Of a stretch of 64,000 nucleotides of DNA, positions 1 through 8,234 are shown one piece after another. This stretch comes from Streptomyces sp. AC512_CC834 (GTDB lineage Bacteria; Actinomycetota; Actinomycetes; Streptomycetales; Streptomycetaceae): positions 228,088 to 292,087 of the forward strand of contig NZ_JAGMUO010000120.1 of assembly GCF_019049325.1 (NCBI RefSeq), given 5' to 3'. The position numbers and the translations under genes were made by a program. How positions within the stretch are numbered: position 1 is the first letter of the stretch; every line of letters starts with the position of its first letter. The notes beneath the pieces are model-generated. The model saw nothing but the letters and a program-made list of their open reading frames with translations. It had not been told where the DNA came from and ran no database searches.

Positions 1-38
1 TAAAAACTTCCAGTGATAACCGGCGCCGCCGTCACCGC

Positions 39-77
39 AACTGATAAAGGGTCACCAGAACTGACAAAGGGTCACCA
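39..77. repeat. Two direct 19-bp repeats next to the marR 3' end
   Basis: Two near-identical 19-bp units (39-57 and 59-77) sit head to tail with a 20-bp period and differ at one position. The second copy runs into the stop codon of the MarR gene. They are too short and too few to be a CRISPR array. They could be part of a protein-binding site or of an upstream gene that lies outside the window. No function is claimed. Confidence 0.5.
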
Positions 78-518
78 AGTGGGCCGCAGCGGCCCGCCCG
101 GCGCCACGCGCAGCAGACCGTCGCGCAACGCGCGCACCCCGTCCTCGCCGAGCACGTCGACCCACGCACCCACGGCCTCCGCCGCCGCCTCCTCCGCGGC
201 CCGCGTGCAGGCCCACCCCGCCTCGGTCAGCACGACCAGCCGGGCACGCGCGTCGGCGGGATGCGGCCGGCGTTCGGCGTACCCCTTGCGGACCAGGTCG
301 TCGACGAGCTGACTGGCGGCCTGCTTGGTCATCCCGAGGTGCGCGGCGAGGCCGGTGACCGTCGCGCCGTGCGGGGCGAGCCTGGTGAACGCGAACCCGT
401 GCACGGGACGCACTCCCTCGAAGCCGCGAGCCACGACCCCCTCGTGGATGCGCTGCGTGAGCCCGCCGGCCGCGGCGAGCAGGGCGGCGGACAGGGCCAT
501 GGCGTCGGAGTTCTGCAC
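72..518 (-). CDS. MarR-family transcriptional regulator
   Basis: A 148-residue winged-helix protein of the usual MarR length. Residues about 55-75 give the helix-turn-helix (LAAHLGMTKQAASQLVDDL) and residues 81-98 the basic wing (RRPHPADARARLVVLT). MarR dimers normally repress a divergent gene and release DNA on ligand binding. Here the divergent gene is a cupin protein, and the space between them holds two palindromes sharing the core GTCAAG-N3-CTTGAC, so autoregulation plus control of the cupin gene is the likely arrangement. The start is uncertain: GTG at 518 gives a typical length, but no strong ribosome site is seen, and ATG at 500 is possible. The ligand cannot be told from sequence. 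Confidence 0.9.
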   Translation of the reverse strand: MQNSDAMALSAALLAAAGGLTQRIHEGVVARGFEGVRPVHGFAFTRLAPHGATVTGLAAHLGMTKQAASQLVDDLVRKGYAERRPHPADARARLVVLTEAGWACTRAAEEAAAEAVGAWVDVLGEDGVRALRDGLLRVAPGGPLRPTW

Positions 519-546
519 GGGGGCATTGAAACACCCTTGACATATT

Positions 547-597
547 GGTCAAGCAGCTTGACCATAAAGCCGACCCTAGATAGTCAAGTAGCTTGAC
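547..597. promoter_or_regulatory. Paired palindromic operators between marR and cupin gene
   Basis: GGTCAAGCAGCTTGACC at 547-563 is a perfect palindrome around a central A. GTCAAGTAGCTTGAC at 583-597 repeats the same design with one mismatch, 35 bp centre to centre. Further half-sites (CAACTTG, AACTTGACC) follow to about 616. MarR proteins bind 15-20 bp palindromes of this kind, and the sites lie between the two divergent starts, so they are inferred to be the operators of the adjacent MarR protein. Confidence 0.75.
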
Positions 598-651
598 CAA
601 CTTGCCCAACTTGACCATATGGCTTGCGCAAAGGCGCAGAGGAGATCCCCC

Positions 652-1026
652 ATGCCCGTCGTCCGCCCGTCCGAAGGTGTCAGCCACGAGATCCACGGCA
701 CCCGCTTCGTCTCGTACGCCAACCCCCGCACCGGCAGCAAGGAGCTGTGCGCCTGGCGGGGTGAGATCCCGGCGGGGACGAAGGCGCCCGCGCACACCGT
801 CGACCGGGAGGAGATCTTCCACCTGCTCACCGGCGAACTGCTGATCACCCTCGACGGCCACGCCGAGCGCGTCACCGCGGGCGACACCGTGATCATCAAC
901 CCGGGGGCGACCCTCGCCGTCGAGAACCCCACCGACCGGACCGCGACGTCCTGGGTCACCACCTCGGTCGGTCTGACGGCCGAGCTGGCCGACGGCACCC
1001 GGATCACTCCCCCGTGGGCCAACTGA
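652..1026 (+). CDS. Small cupin-domain protein
   Basis: A 124-residue single-domain cupin. The first cupin motif is visible around APAHTVDREEIFHLLTGE, and the second around GDTVIINPGATLAVENPT. Such proteins bind a metal in a beta-barrel and may be enzymes, sensors or sugar/aromatic-binding proteins, so the substrate is unknown. The start at 652 is preferred over the in-frame ATG at 619 because AGAGGAG at 638-644 lies 7 nt before it, whereas 619 has no ribosome site and lies in the operator region. It is divergent from the MarR gene and is probably its regulatory target. Confidence 0.85.
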   Translation: MPVVRPSEGVSHEIHGTRFVSYANPRTGSKELCAWRGEIPAGTKAPAHTVDREEIFHLLTGELLITLDGHAERVTAGDTVIINPGATLAVENPTDRTATSWVTTSVGLTAELADGTRITPPWAN

Positions 1027-1038
1027 CCCGCGGGGGCC

Positions 1039-2007
1039 TCACGCCGCCAGCGACCCCGGCATCACCGCCCTCGGCCCGAACTTCGCCCGCGCGCGGTCCG
1101 CGACCTCCTCGATCCGGCGGACCTTCTCGTCCACGGGGTCGAAGGTGAGCTGGTGGGAGGCCTGCTCGGCGGGGGCGAGACCCTCGGCGCGCAGGGCGAT
1201 CGAACGGACCCGGGCGCGCTGGAGGCCGAGCGCCTCGTACATGTCGTACGCGGTCCGCGTCAGGGCCGCCGAGTGCGCGGTCGGCTCCTTCAGGGTGCGG
1301 CTGCGGGTGGTGGCCGACCGGTCGGCGTAGCGGACGGTGAGGGTGAGGGTGCGGCACACCTTGTCCACGGCGCGCAGCCGGGCACCCATTTCCCCGGCGG
1401 CCGAGAGCAGGGCGCGGCGGTGCCGGTCGGGGTCGAGTTCGTCGCGGTCGAAGGGGCGGTCGGCGGCCAGGGACCGGGAGACGCCGTTGGGGACGACCCG
1501 GCCGCGGTCGACGCCGTTCGCCTTCTCGTGCAGTTCGCGGCCCGTCCTCGCGCCGACCAGTCGCTGGAGCGTGGACAGCGGTGCGTCGGCGACCCGGCCG
1601 AGGGTGTCGAGGCCGTACTCGCACAGCGTGCGGGCGGTCGCGGTGCCGACGCCGGGCAGCGCGGCGACGGGCTTGCCGGCGAGGAACTCGCGCTCCTCGC
1701 CCCCGGGCACCGCGCGGGTCAGCCCCGGCCGGGCGTCGCGCAGGGCCATGCGGGCCAGCATGGGGCCGGGACCGGCGCCGGTCAGGCAGTCGACGCCGTA
1801 CAGCGCGAGGGCGCGGACGCGGATCACCGAGGCCAACTCCACGGCGTCGCGTCCGAAGTACCGCTCGGCGCCGCGCAGGTCGGCCAGCGCGCCGTCGGGC
1901 GGCAGGGCCTCGACGACCGGCGTGAACTCCTCAAGCAGCCCGAGCAGTTCGGGCAGGGCCGCCTCGTGCATCGGCGGTAGCTGGAAACGTACGCAGAGGA
2001 TGGTCAT
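1039..2007 (-). CDS. ImuB-like inactive Y-family polymerase (mutasome adaptor)
   Basis: A 322-residue Y-family polymerase relative. The N-terminus reads MTILCVRFQLPP where active DinB enzymes carry the metal-binding Asp (V-D-x-D), so the first catalytic aspartate seems absent, as in ImuB. Helix-hairpin-helix-like residues occur near VAALPGVGTATARTL, and a possible beta-clamp motif QLTF occurs near the C-terminus. It is shorter than classical ImuB (about 500 residues). ATG at 2007 overlaps the dnaE2 stop in an ATGA (2004-2007), so the two proteins are probably made together. In mutasome systems ImuB links DnaE2 to the clamp for lesion bypass. An active DinP-type polymerase is the alternative, made unlikely by the missing Asp. 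Confidence 0.8.
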   Translation of the reverse strand: MTILCVRFQLPPMHEAALPELLGLLEEFTPVVEALPPDGALADLRGAERYFGRDAVELASVIRVRALALYGVDCLTGAGPGPMLARMALRDARPGLTRAVPGGEEREFLAGKPVAALPGVGTATARTLCEYGLDTLGRVADAPLSTLQRLVGARTGRELHEKANGVDRGRVVPNGVSRSLAADRPFDRDELDPDRHRRALLSAAGEMGARLRAVDKVCRTLTLTVRYADRSATTRSRTLKEPTAHSAALTRTAYDMYEALGLQRARVRSIALRAEGLAPAEQASHQLTFDPVDEKVRRIEEVADRARAKFGPRAVMPGSLAA

Positions 2008-5000
2008 CCCGCACTCCCCGGACTCTGGTGCCACAACTTCCTTCCCACCGCGGGCCCTTCGCCCGCGGGGCGCAGATCGGCCCAGGGGTGCATCTCGTAC
2101 CCCGTGGACATGCGGATCCTCCGCTGCCTCCCGCCGTCGCCGTCGCCGCCATCACCGCCGCCATCACCGCCGTCACCGTCACCGTCGGACGCCTCGGGAC
2201 CGGCGCCGGGGGCGTCGGCCAGCCGGGCCGCGACGCCCTCAAGGCCCTCCTCGCCCCGCACCTCCAGCAGGTCGGCGAGGTTCCAGGCGGCGGAGCCGAC
2301 CACGCTGAGGCTGCGCGGGCCGCGCCGCTGCACCACCCCGCGCACCAGCAGCAGCCAGGAGTGGAAGACGGTGTGCGCGCAGGCGTCGTGGGAGTCGTCG
2401 AAGAAGGCGAGGTCGACCAGGCCCGATCCGTCGTCGAGGGTGGAGAAGATGACCCGGCGGCCGGAGCGGATCGGCGGTGTCTGGGTGGCCGCCTTGGCGC
2501 CCGCGACCAGCACCGTCTCCCCGTGCCGTGCCTCGCGCAGCCGCTTGGCCGACATCACGCCGAGTTCGCGCAGGAAGGTGCGGTGGTCGTCCATCAGGTT
2601 GCGTGAGGCGTCCATGGAGAGCACGCCCAGTTCGGCGCTGAGTTTCTCCGCCGAGGTGAGGTCGGGCAGTCCGGCGGGGGCCGTCTTGCGTCCGCCGGAC
2701 AGCGGGAGCTGGTCGCCGCGTCCGGCCCGGGCGCCGCGGTGCAGCTCGGTCAGGTGCAGTTGCAGGTCGCGGCGGTTGGCGCCGAACGCGTCCAGCGCGC
2801 CGACCTGGGCGAGCCGTCCGGCCAACGGCCTGCTGGGGCGGGCCCGTTCCCAGAAGTCGAGCAGGGAGGCGTAGGGCTGCCCCTCGGCGGTCCGCTCCGC
2901 CTCGGCCTCGCTGATGCCGTGCACGTCCAAGAGTGCGAGGCGCAGTCCCCAGGCGTTCACCCTGCGCGCCTCACTCGCCTTACGTGCCTTACCCGCCTTA
3001 CTCGATTCAGACACCAGTTCGATCCTGTGTGCGACCCCCGACTTGTTCACGTCCAACGGCAGGATCGGCACCCCGCGCCGACGCGCGTCCGCCAGCAGCA
3101 GCCGCTTGGGATACATGCCGGGGTCGTGGGTGAGCAGGCCCGCATAGAAGGCGGCCGGGTGGTGAGCCTTCAGCCACGCCGACTGGTACGTCGGCACCGC
3201 GAAGGCCACGGCGTGCGCCTTGCAGAAGCCGTACGAACCGAAGGCCTCGACGATCCCCCAGGTGCGCTGAATCGTTTCTGCGTCATAGCCGTGCCCCGCC
3301 GCGTGCTGCGCGAACCACACCTTGATCCGCCCCTGCGACTCCGGGTCGGAAAGACCGCGCCGCACCCGGTCCGCCTCGCCGCGCCCGCAGCCGGTCATGA
3401 TGTCGACGATGTCGATGATCTGCTCGTGGAAGACGACGACCCCGTACGTCCCCTCCAGCGGCTCCGCCAGGTCCTCGTGCGGGTAGCGCACCGGCGCCCG
3501 CCCGTGCCGGGCCTCGATGAACGGCCGCACCATGTCGGCGGCGACCGGACCCGGCCGGAAGAGCGAGATGTCGACCACGAGGTCGTGGAAGGTGGCCGGC
3601 TGGAGCCGCCCCACCAGGTCCCGCTGGCCCGGCGACTCGATCTGGAAGCAGCCCAGCGTCTCGGCGGAGCGGATCATCCGGTACGTCGCCGGGTCGCCCT
3701 CCGGTACGGCGTCCAGGTCGACCCGCTCCCCCGTGGCCCGCTTCACCTCGGCGACCGCGTGTGCCATCGCCGACTGCATCCGCACGCCGAGCACGTCCAG
3801 CTTGAGCAGCCCGAGGTCCTCGACGTCGTCCTTGTCGAACTGCGCCATGGGGAAGCCCTCGCCGCTGGTCGGCATGACCGGCGTACGGGAGAGCAGGGAG
3901 GCGTCGGAGAGGAGCACGCCGCAGGGGTGCATGGCGACGCCGCGCGGGAGGGCGTCCAGGCCCTCGACCAGGTCCCAGAGCTTGCCGTACCTCCCGCCTC
4001 CGTCCCGCCGGGACTCCCCCGCCAGCTCCCGCAGTTCGGGCAGTTCCGCCAGGGCCGCGCGGGCGTCGCGGGCGCGGATGTGCGGGAAGGACTTGGCGAC
4101 GCGGTCGATCTCGGCCGGGTCCATGGACAGGGCGGCGCCGACGTCGCGGATGGCGTGGCGCACCCGGTACGTCTCCGGCATGGCGACCGTGGCGACCCGC
4201 TCGGTGCCGAAGCGGCCGATGATCGCGCGGTAGACCTCCAGGCGCCGCGCGGACTCCACGTCGATGTCGATGTCGGGCAGCACCACCCGCTCCCTGGACA
4301 GGAAGCGCTCCATCAGCAGCCCGTGCTCGACGGGGTCGGCGTGCGCGATGCCGAGGAGGTGGTTGACGAGCGAGCCCGCGCCGGAGCCGCGCGCGGCGAC
4401 CCGGATGCCCATGTGCCGTACGTCGTCCACGACCTGGGCGACGGTGAGGAAGTACGAGGCGAAGCCGTGGTGGGCGATGATGTCCAGCTCGTGGTGCATC
4501 CGCTCCCAGTACTCCCGGCGGTCGCGGCGCCGGTCGTAGCCGCGCAGCACCATGCCCGCCGCCGCCCGGGAGGCGAGCGCCCGCTGGGCGGTGCGGTGCC
4601 CGGCACCCACGAGGTGCGGTTCGGGGAAGTGGACGGCGCCCATGCCGAGGTCGTCCTCGGGGTCGACCAGGCACTCGGCGGCCGTGGCCCGGGTCTGCTC
4701 CAGCAGGCGGTGGGCGGTGTCGCGGCGGAAGCCCGCGGACTCGACGATCCGCTCGGCGGCGTGCCGCATGGCGCCGGCGTCCTTGAGCCAGGCCTCGCCG
4801 GAGTCCAGTTCCTTGGTGGCGTCGATCGGGACGAGCCGGCGGGCGGCGTCCAGGACGTCGGCGACCTCGCCCTGGCCGGGGTCGGCGTAGCGGACGGCGT
4901 TGCTGAGCACCGGCCGGACGCCCTGCTCGGCGGCGAAGCCGACGGTGCGGGCGGCCAGCCGCAGGGAGCCGGGTCCGGTGCCTTCGCGGCCGTGCCAGAC

Positions 5001-5588
5001 GGCCTCCAGGCGCAGGGCGTCGCCGTAGACCTCCCGCCAGGGGGCGAGGAGCCGCGCCGCGCGGTCGGGGCGGCCCGCGGCGAGGGCGCGGCCGACGTCG
5101 GAGCCGGGGCCGAGCAGGACGGTCAGGCCGTCGGCGTGGTTGTCGGACCAGGACAGCAGCGGGGTGCCCTCGGCCGTGTGGGCGGCGGAGACGAGGCGGC
5201 ACAGGTCGGCCCAGCCGCGGGCGCCGTCGCGGGCGAGGAAGGTCACCCGCGGGGCCGACTCGTCGACAAAGGCACCTCCGCGCACGGGGGCGCGGCGCCG
5301 GTCCCGGCGTACGGAGGTGGCCGTGCGGTCGGCGGGCCCGGGCTCGGGGGCGGGGGCGGCCACCGCCAGCTCCGCGCCGAACAGTGGACGGACGCCGGCC
5401 TTCGCGCAGGCCTTGGCGAAGCGGACCGTGCCCGCGAGGGTGTCGCGGTCGGTGAGGGCGAGGGCGTCCATGTCCCGCTCCGCGGCGCGCTCGGCCAGCC
5501 GCTCCGGGTGGGAGGCGCCGTAGCGGGCGGAGAACCCGGAGACGGTGTGCAGATGCGTGAAACCTGGCACACGCACCTCCCGACTCAT
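2004..5588 (-). CDS. dnaE2: Error-prone DNA polymerase DnaE2 (ImuC)
   Basis: A C-family DNA polymerase alpha subunit of 1194 residues, the size of DnaE2 rather than the replicative DnaE1. An N-terminal PHP domain begins FTHLHTVSGFS with the HxH metal ligands at residues 12 and 14. The palm carries PDIDID near residue 436 and KLDVLG near 596, which hold the catalytic aspartates. An OB-fold lies near 1030-1070. An Asp/Gly-rich tract near 1132-1151 comes from a triplet-like repeat. ATG at 5588 was chosen because the PHP motif starts directly after it; the longer reading frame adds unrelated residues. A LexA-type box lies 29 bp upstream, and the ImuB-like gene is coupled at the 3' end. The expected role is damage-induced translesion synthesis. 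Confidence 0.92.
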   Translation of the reverse strand: MSREVRVPGFTHLHTVSGFSARYGASHPERLAERAAERDMDALALTDRDTLAGTVRFAKACAKAGVRPLFGAELAVAAPAPEPGPADRTATSVRRDRRRAPVRGGAFVDESAPRVTFLARDGARGWADLCRLVSAAHTAEGTPLLSWSDNHADGLTVLLGPGSDVGRALAAGRPDRAARLLAPWREVYGDALRLEAVWHGREGTGPGSLRLAARTVGFAAEQGVRPVLSNAVRYADPGQGEVADVLDAARRLVPIDATKELDSGEAWLKDAGAMRHAAERIVESAGFRRDTAHRLLEQTRATAAECLVDPEDDLGMGAVHFPEPHLVGAGHRTAQRALASRAAAGMVLRGYDRRRDRREYWERMHHELDIIAHHGFASYFLTVAQVVDDVRHMGIRVAARGSGAGSLVNHLLGIAHADPVEHGLLMERFLSRERVVLPDIDIDVESARRLEVYRAIIGRFGTERVATVAMPETYRVRHAIRDVGAALSMDPAEIDRVAKSFPHIRARDARAALAELPELRELAGESRRDGGGRYGKLWDLVEGLDALPRGVAMHPCGVLLSDASLLSRTPVMPTSGEGFPMAQFDKDDVEDLGLLKLDVLGVRMQSAMAHAVAEVKRATGERVDLDAVPEGDPATYRMIRSAETLGCFQIESPGQRDLVGRLQPATFHDLVVDISLFRPGPVAADMVRPFIEARHGRAPVRYPHEDLAEPLEGTYGVVVFHEQIIDIVDIMTGCGRGEADRVRRGLSDPESQGRIKVWFAQHAAGHGYDAETIQRTWGIVEAFGSYGFCKAHAVAFAVPTYQSAWLKAHHPAAFYAGLLTHDPGMYPKRLLLADARRRGVPILPLDVNKSGVAHRIELVSESSKAGKARKASEARRVNAWGLRLALLDVHGISEAEAERTAEGQPYASLLDFWERARPSRPLAGRLAQVGALDAFGANRRDLQLHLTELHRGARAGRGDQLPLSGGRKTAPAGLPDLTSAEKLSAELGVLSMDASRNLMDDHRTFLRELGVMSAKRLREARHGETVLVAGAKAATQTPPIRSGRRVIFSTLDDGSGLVDLAFFDDSHDACAHTVFHSWLLLVRGVVQRRGPRSLSVVGSAAWNLADLLEVRGEEGLEGVAARLADAPGAGPEASDGDGDGGDGGGDGGDGDGGRQRRIRMSTGYEMHPWADLRPAGEGPAVGRKLWHQSPGSAG

Positions 5589-5616
5589 GAACCCGACGCA
5601 TGACCGAACGCCATTA

Positions 5617-5632
5617 TCGAACGTCTGTTCCC
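5617..5632. promoter_or_regulatory. LexA (SOS) box upstream of dnaE2
   Basis: TCGAACGTCTGTTCCC matches the actinobacterial SOS box TCGAAC-N4-GTTCGA at 14 of 16 positions, with a perfect GAAC-N4-GTTC core. It lies 29 bp upstream of the dnaE2 start and about 100 bp upstream of the divergent membrane protein. LexA repression of dnaE2 is established in mycobacteria and other bacteria, so SOS control of the dnaE2/imuB-like pair is inferred here. Confidence 0.8.
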
Positions 5633-5733
5633 AGCTACTCCACCCACCATACCCCCATCCTCGAATATGTGTGCGACATCCGTTCGGACCCGCCCCACCT
5701 GCGCAAACGCCCTCCGACACGGACGGTGAGGAC

Positions 5734-6792
5734 ATGTCGCACACCCCGGTCGCCGACCGTCGCAGCGGCTCCTTCCTCGGCGAGGTGAAGGACGCCGTCA
5801 CCCCGCGGGCCACCCTGCTCGTGCTCGGCGTGATCGCGCTCCAGTTGCTGTTCATCGCCTCCTACGTGGGGGCGCTGCACGACCCGAGGCCGAAGGACGT
5901 GCCCTTCGGGGTGGTCGCGCCCGGGGCCGCCGCCGAGCAGACGGTGGACCGGCTGGAGCAACTGTCCGGCTCGCCGCTGGATCCGCGCACGGTGGCCGAC
6001 GAGGAGAGCGCCCGGAAGCAGATCGTGAACAGGGAGATCGACGGCGCCCTGATCGTGAACCCCGACGGCGGGCAGGACACCCTGCTGGTCGCCTCCGGCG
6101 GCGGCACCGTCCTCGCCACCACCCTGGAGGGCATCGTCGGCAAGGTGGAGCAGGCAGAGGGGCGCGCGGTGCGGGTGGTCGACGTGGCCCCGGCCTCCCC
6201 CCACGACTTCGACGGGCTGTCGTCCTTCTACCTGGTCGTGGGCTGGTGCGTCGGCGGCTATCTGTGCGCCTCGATCCTGGCGATCAGCACCGGCGCCCGG
6301 CCGGCCAACCCGCGCCGGGCGGCGATCCGGCTCATCGTGATGGCGCTGGTCGCGATCGTCGGCGGGCTCGGCGGCGCGGTGATCGTCGGGCCGATCCTGG
6401 ACGCGCTGCCCGGCAGCGTGGTGGACCTGTGGGGACTCGGCGCACTGATCACCTTCGCGGTGGGCGCCGCCACGCTCGCCCTCCAGGGCGTCTTCGGGAT
6501 CGTCGGCATCGGTCTTGCGATCCTGCTGGTGGTGGTCGCGGGCAACCCGAGCGCGGGCGGCGCCTTCCCGCTGCCGCTGCTGCCGCCGTTCTGGAGGGCG
6601 ATCGGCCCGGCGCTGCCCCCGGGCGCGGGCACCTGGGCGGCCCGCTCGATCGCCTACTTCAAGGGGAACGACGTGACCTTCTCCCTGCTGGTGCTGTGGG
6701 CATGGGCGGTCGCGGGGACGGTGATCACGATGCTGGCGGCCATGCTGCCGATCGGGCCGCGGGAGAAGGAGCTGCCCACCCGGGCCGGCTGA
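5734..6792 (+). CDS. ABC-2/YhgE-type integral membrane protein
   Basis: A 352-residue membrane protein. One hydrophobic segment lies near residues 29-48. A soluble region of about 130 residues follows, and then five or six more membrane segments fill the C-terminal half. This layout (TM, large external loop, TM cluster) is that of ABC-2-type permeases and the YhgE/Pip group. No ATPase gene is adjacent, so the transport role is unproven. ATG at 5734 is preceded by GGTGAGGA. It is divergent from dnaE2, and the LexA box lies in the shared upstream region, though control of this gene by LexA is only a possibility. Confidence 0.75.
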   Translation: MSHTPVADRRSGSFLGEVKDAVTPRATLLVLGVIALQLLFIASYVGALHDPRPKDVPFGVVAPGAAAEQTVDRLEQLSGSPLDPRTVADEESARKQIVNREIDGALIVNPDGGQDTLLVASGGGTVLATTLEGIVGKVEQAEGRAVRVVDVAPASPHDFDGLSSFYLVVGWCVGGYLCASILAISTGARPANPRRAAIRLIVMALVAIVGGLGGAVIVGPILDALPGSVVDLWGLGALITFAVGAATLALQGVFGIVGIGLAILLVVVAGNPSAGGAFPLPLLPPFWRAIGPALPPGAGTWAARSIAYFKGNDVTFSLLVLWAWAVAGTVITMLAAMLPIGPREKELPTRAG

Positions 6793-6809
6793 TCCGCCGC
6801 GGGCACGCG

Positions 6810-6843
6810 GAAGTCCCGCCCCTCGCGCGCGGGACGGGACTTC
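6810..6843. terminator. Hairpin terminator between convergent genes
   Basis: GAAGTCCCG at 6810-6818 pairs with CGGGACTTC at 6835-6843, with further GC pairs inside. It lies between the convergent 3' ends of the membrane protein and the secreted protease, so it can serve both. No U-tract is present, as is usual in Streptomyces. Confidence 0.65.
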
Positions 6844-6860
6844 ACAGGTGCGGGTGGTGC

Positions 6861-7943
6861 TCAGCCGATCTGCGTACCGGTGGCCGACAGGGCCTCCGTC
6901 ACCGGCTGGAAGAAGGTCTCGCCGCCCGAGGTGCAGTCGCCGCTGCCGCCGGAGGTGAGGCCGATGGCCTGGTCGCCCGAGAAGAGCGAGCCGCCGCTGT
7001 CGCCGGGTTCGGCGCAGACGTCGGTCTGGATCAGGCCGTTGACGATGTCGCCGTTGCCGTAGTTCACGGTGGCGTCCAGGCCGGTCACCGTGCCGTCGTG
7101 CACCTGGGTGGTGGAACCGCTGCGGGTCACCTCCATGCCGACGGTGGCGTCGGAAGCGCCCGAGATGGCCTGCGAGGAGCCGTTGTAGAGGTTCACCTCG
7201 CTCGGGTGGTCCACGTCGGCGGTGTACTTGACCAGGCCGTAGTCGTTGTCCGGGAAGCTGGACGCCGCGTTCTCGCCGATGACGTTCCCGGAGGAGTCCG
7301 ACCAGCTCGAGATGGACTCGGTGCAGTGACCGGCGGTGATGAAGTACGGCTCGCCGCCCTTGGTCACGTTGAAGCCGAGCGAGCAGCGCCCGCCGCCTCC
7401 GGTGATGGCGTCGCCGCCCGAGACGAAGGGCTTGTACTCGCCCTTGGTCCGCTGGAGTTCGGCCTTGGCGCCCAGTCCGTCGACCACCTTGGTCAGCTTG
7501 GCCAGCTCGGCCTTGGAGACCGTGCGGTCGGCGGTGACGACGACCTTGTTGGTGGTCGGGTCGGTCGCCCAGGAGGTGCCCGGGATGGTCGCGTCCTCGG
7601 TGAGGGCGGTGCGCGCGCTCTTCAGGTCGGCGAGCGAGTTCTCGACGACTCTCGCCTTGGCGCCGGCCTCCTCGACGGCCTGCGCGGCGCTCTCGTCGAG
7701 CACGTTGACCACGAGGCTCTTGGCCTGCGCGTCGTAGTACGTGCCCGCCGCGTCGGTGCCGAGGTCGCCGATCAGCGTGGAGGCGAGCTTTCCGGCCGCC
7801 GTGACCGACAGGGTCTCGGGCGCGGCGGTCTTCGGGGCCTCGCTGGCGTTCGCACTCTGGAAGGTGACTCCCGCGGCGACCAGTGCGGTGATTCCCGCAC
7901 CTACCACGGCGGCCCGCCGCCTGGGTATGCGTCGGTGCTTCAA
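6861..7943 (-). CDS. Secreted streptogrisin-type serine protease precursor
   Basis: A 360-residue S1 (chymotrypsin-fold) preproprotease of the streptogrisin/alpha-lytic group. Basic residues followed by a hydrophobic stretch end at about ANA (residue 33), giving a signal peptide. A propeptide of about 140 residues follows. The mature enzyme probably starts near FVSGGDAITGGG. The catalytic triad is His in FITAGHCTE (about 204), Asp in DNDYGLV (about 234) and Ser in EPGDSGG (about 316). The start is taken as TTG at 7943 because AGGAGG (7951-7956) lies 7 nt upstream; the nearby ATG at 7949 is out of frame. A second streptogrisin lies about 4 kb away, so these two may be relatives that share substrates. 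The function is extracellular protein degradation. Confidence 0.92.
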   Translation of the reverse strand: MKHRRIPRRRAAVVGAGITALVAAGVTFQSANASEAPKTAAPETLSVTAAGKLASTLIGDLGTDAAGTYYDAQAKSLVVNVLDESAAQAVEEAGAKARVVENSLADLKSARTALTEDATIPGTSWATDPTTNKVVVTADRTVSKAELAKLTKVVDGLGAKAELQRTKGEYKPFVSGGDAITGGGGRCSLGFNVTKGGEPYFITAGHCTESISSWSDSSGNVIGENAASSFPDNDYGLVKYTADVDHPSEVNLYNGSSQAISGASDATVGMEVTRSGSTTQVHDGTVTGLDATVNYGNGDIVNGLIQTDVCAEPGDSGGSLFSGDQAIGLTSGGSGDCTSGGETFFQPVTEALSATGTQIG

Positions 7944-8234
7944 CTCATGTCCTCCTGTGGGGGGTCGGCCCGGGAGGTTGTGGGGACCTCGCGAACCGGA
8001 AGGCTGGTTGACGAGCGTTAACTCTCCCGATTCCACCGGCCGCACACAAGGTCGACTCCAGGACGTGCGCACGACAACTCCAGCGTGGTCACACGGCCTT
8101 CACCGCTTTCTCGCGAGGAGACGAGGCGAGGGGACGAGGCGACGAGGAGACGAGGTGATCTCCGACTCTGGTGGGAATCCGGGTTTCGACCGTGGGTGGA
8201 TGACGGGGAGACCACCACGCCGGAGGCTTCGGGC

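Noticed and set aside
2739..5603. A 954-residue open frame opposite dnaE2
   Set aside because: It is the reverse-strand shadow of the high-GC dnaE2 gene: composition is Gly/Arg/His-rich, no motifs are present and it is fully covered by the real gene.
8007..8022. Palindrome GTTGACGAGCGTTAAC upstream of the first protease as an operator
   Set aside because: Only six of eight pairs match and it is not repeated elsewhere in the window; too weak to call.
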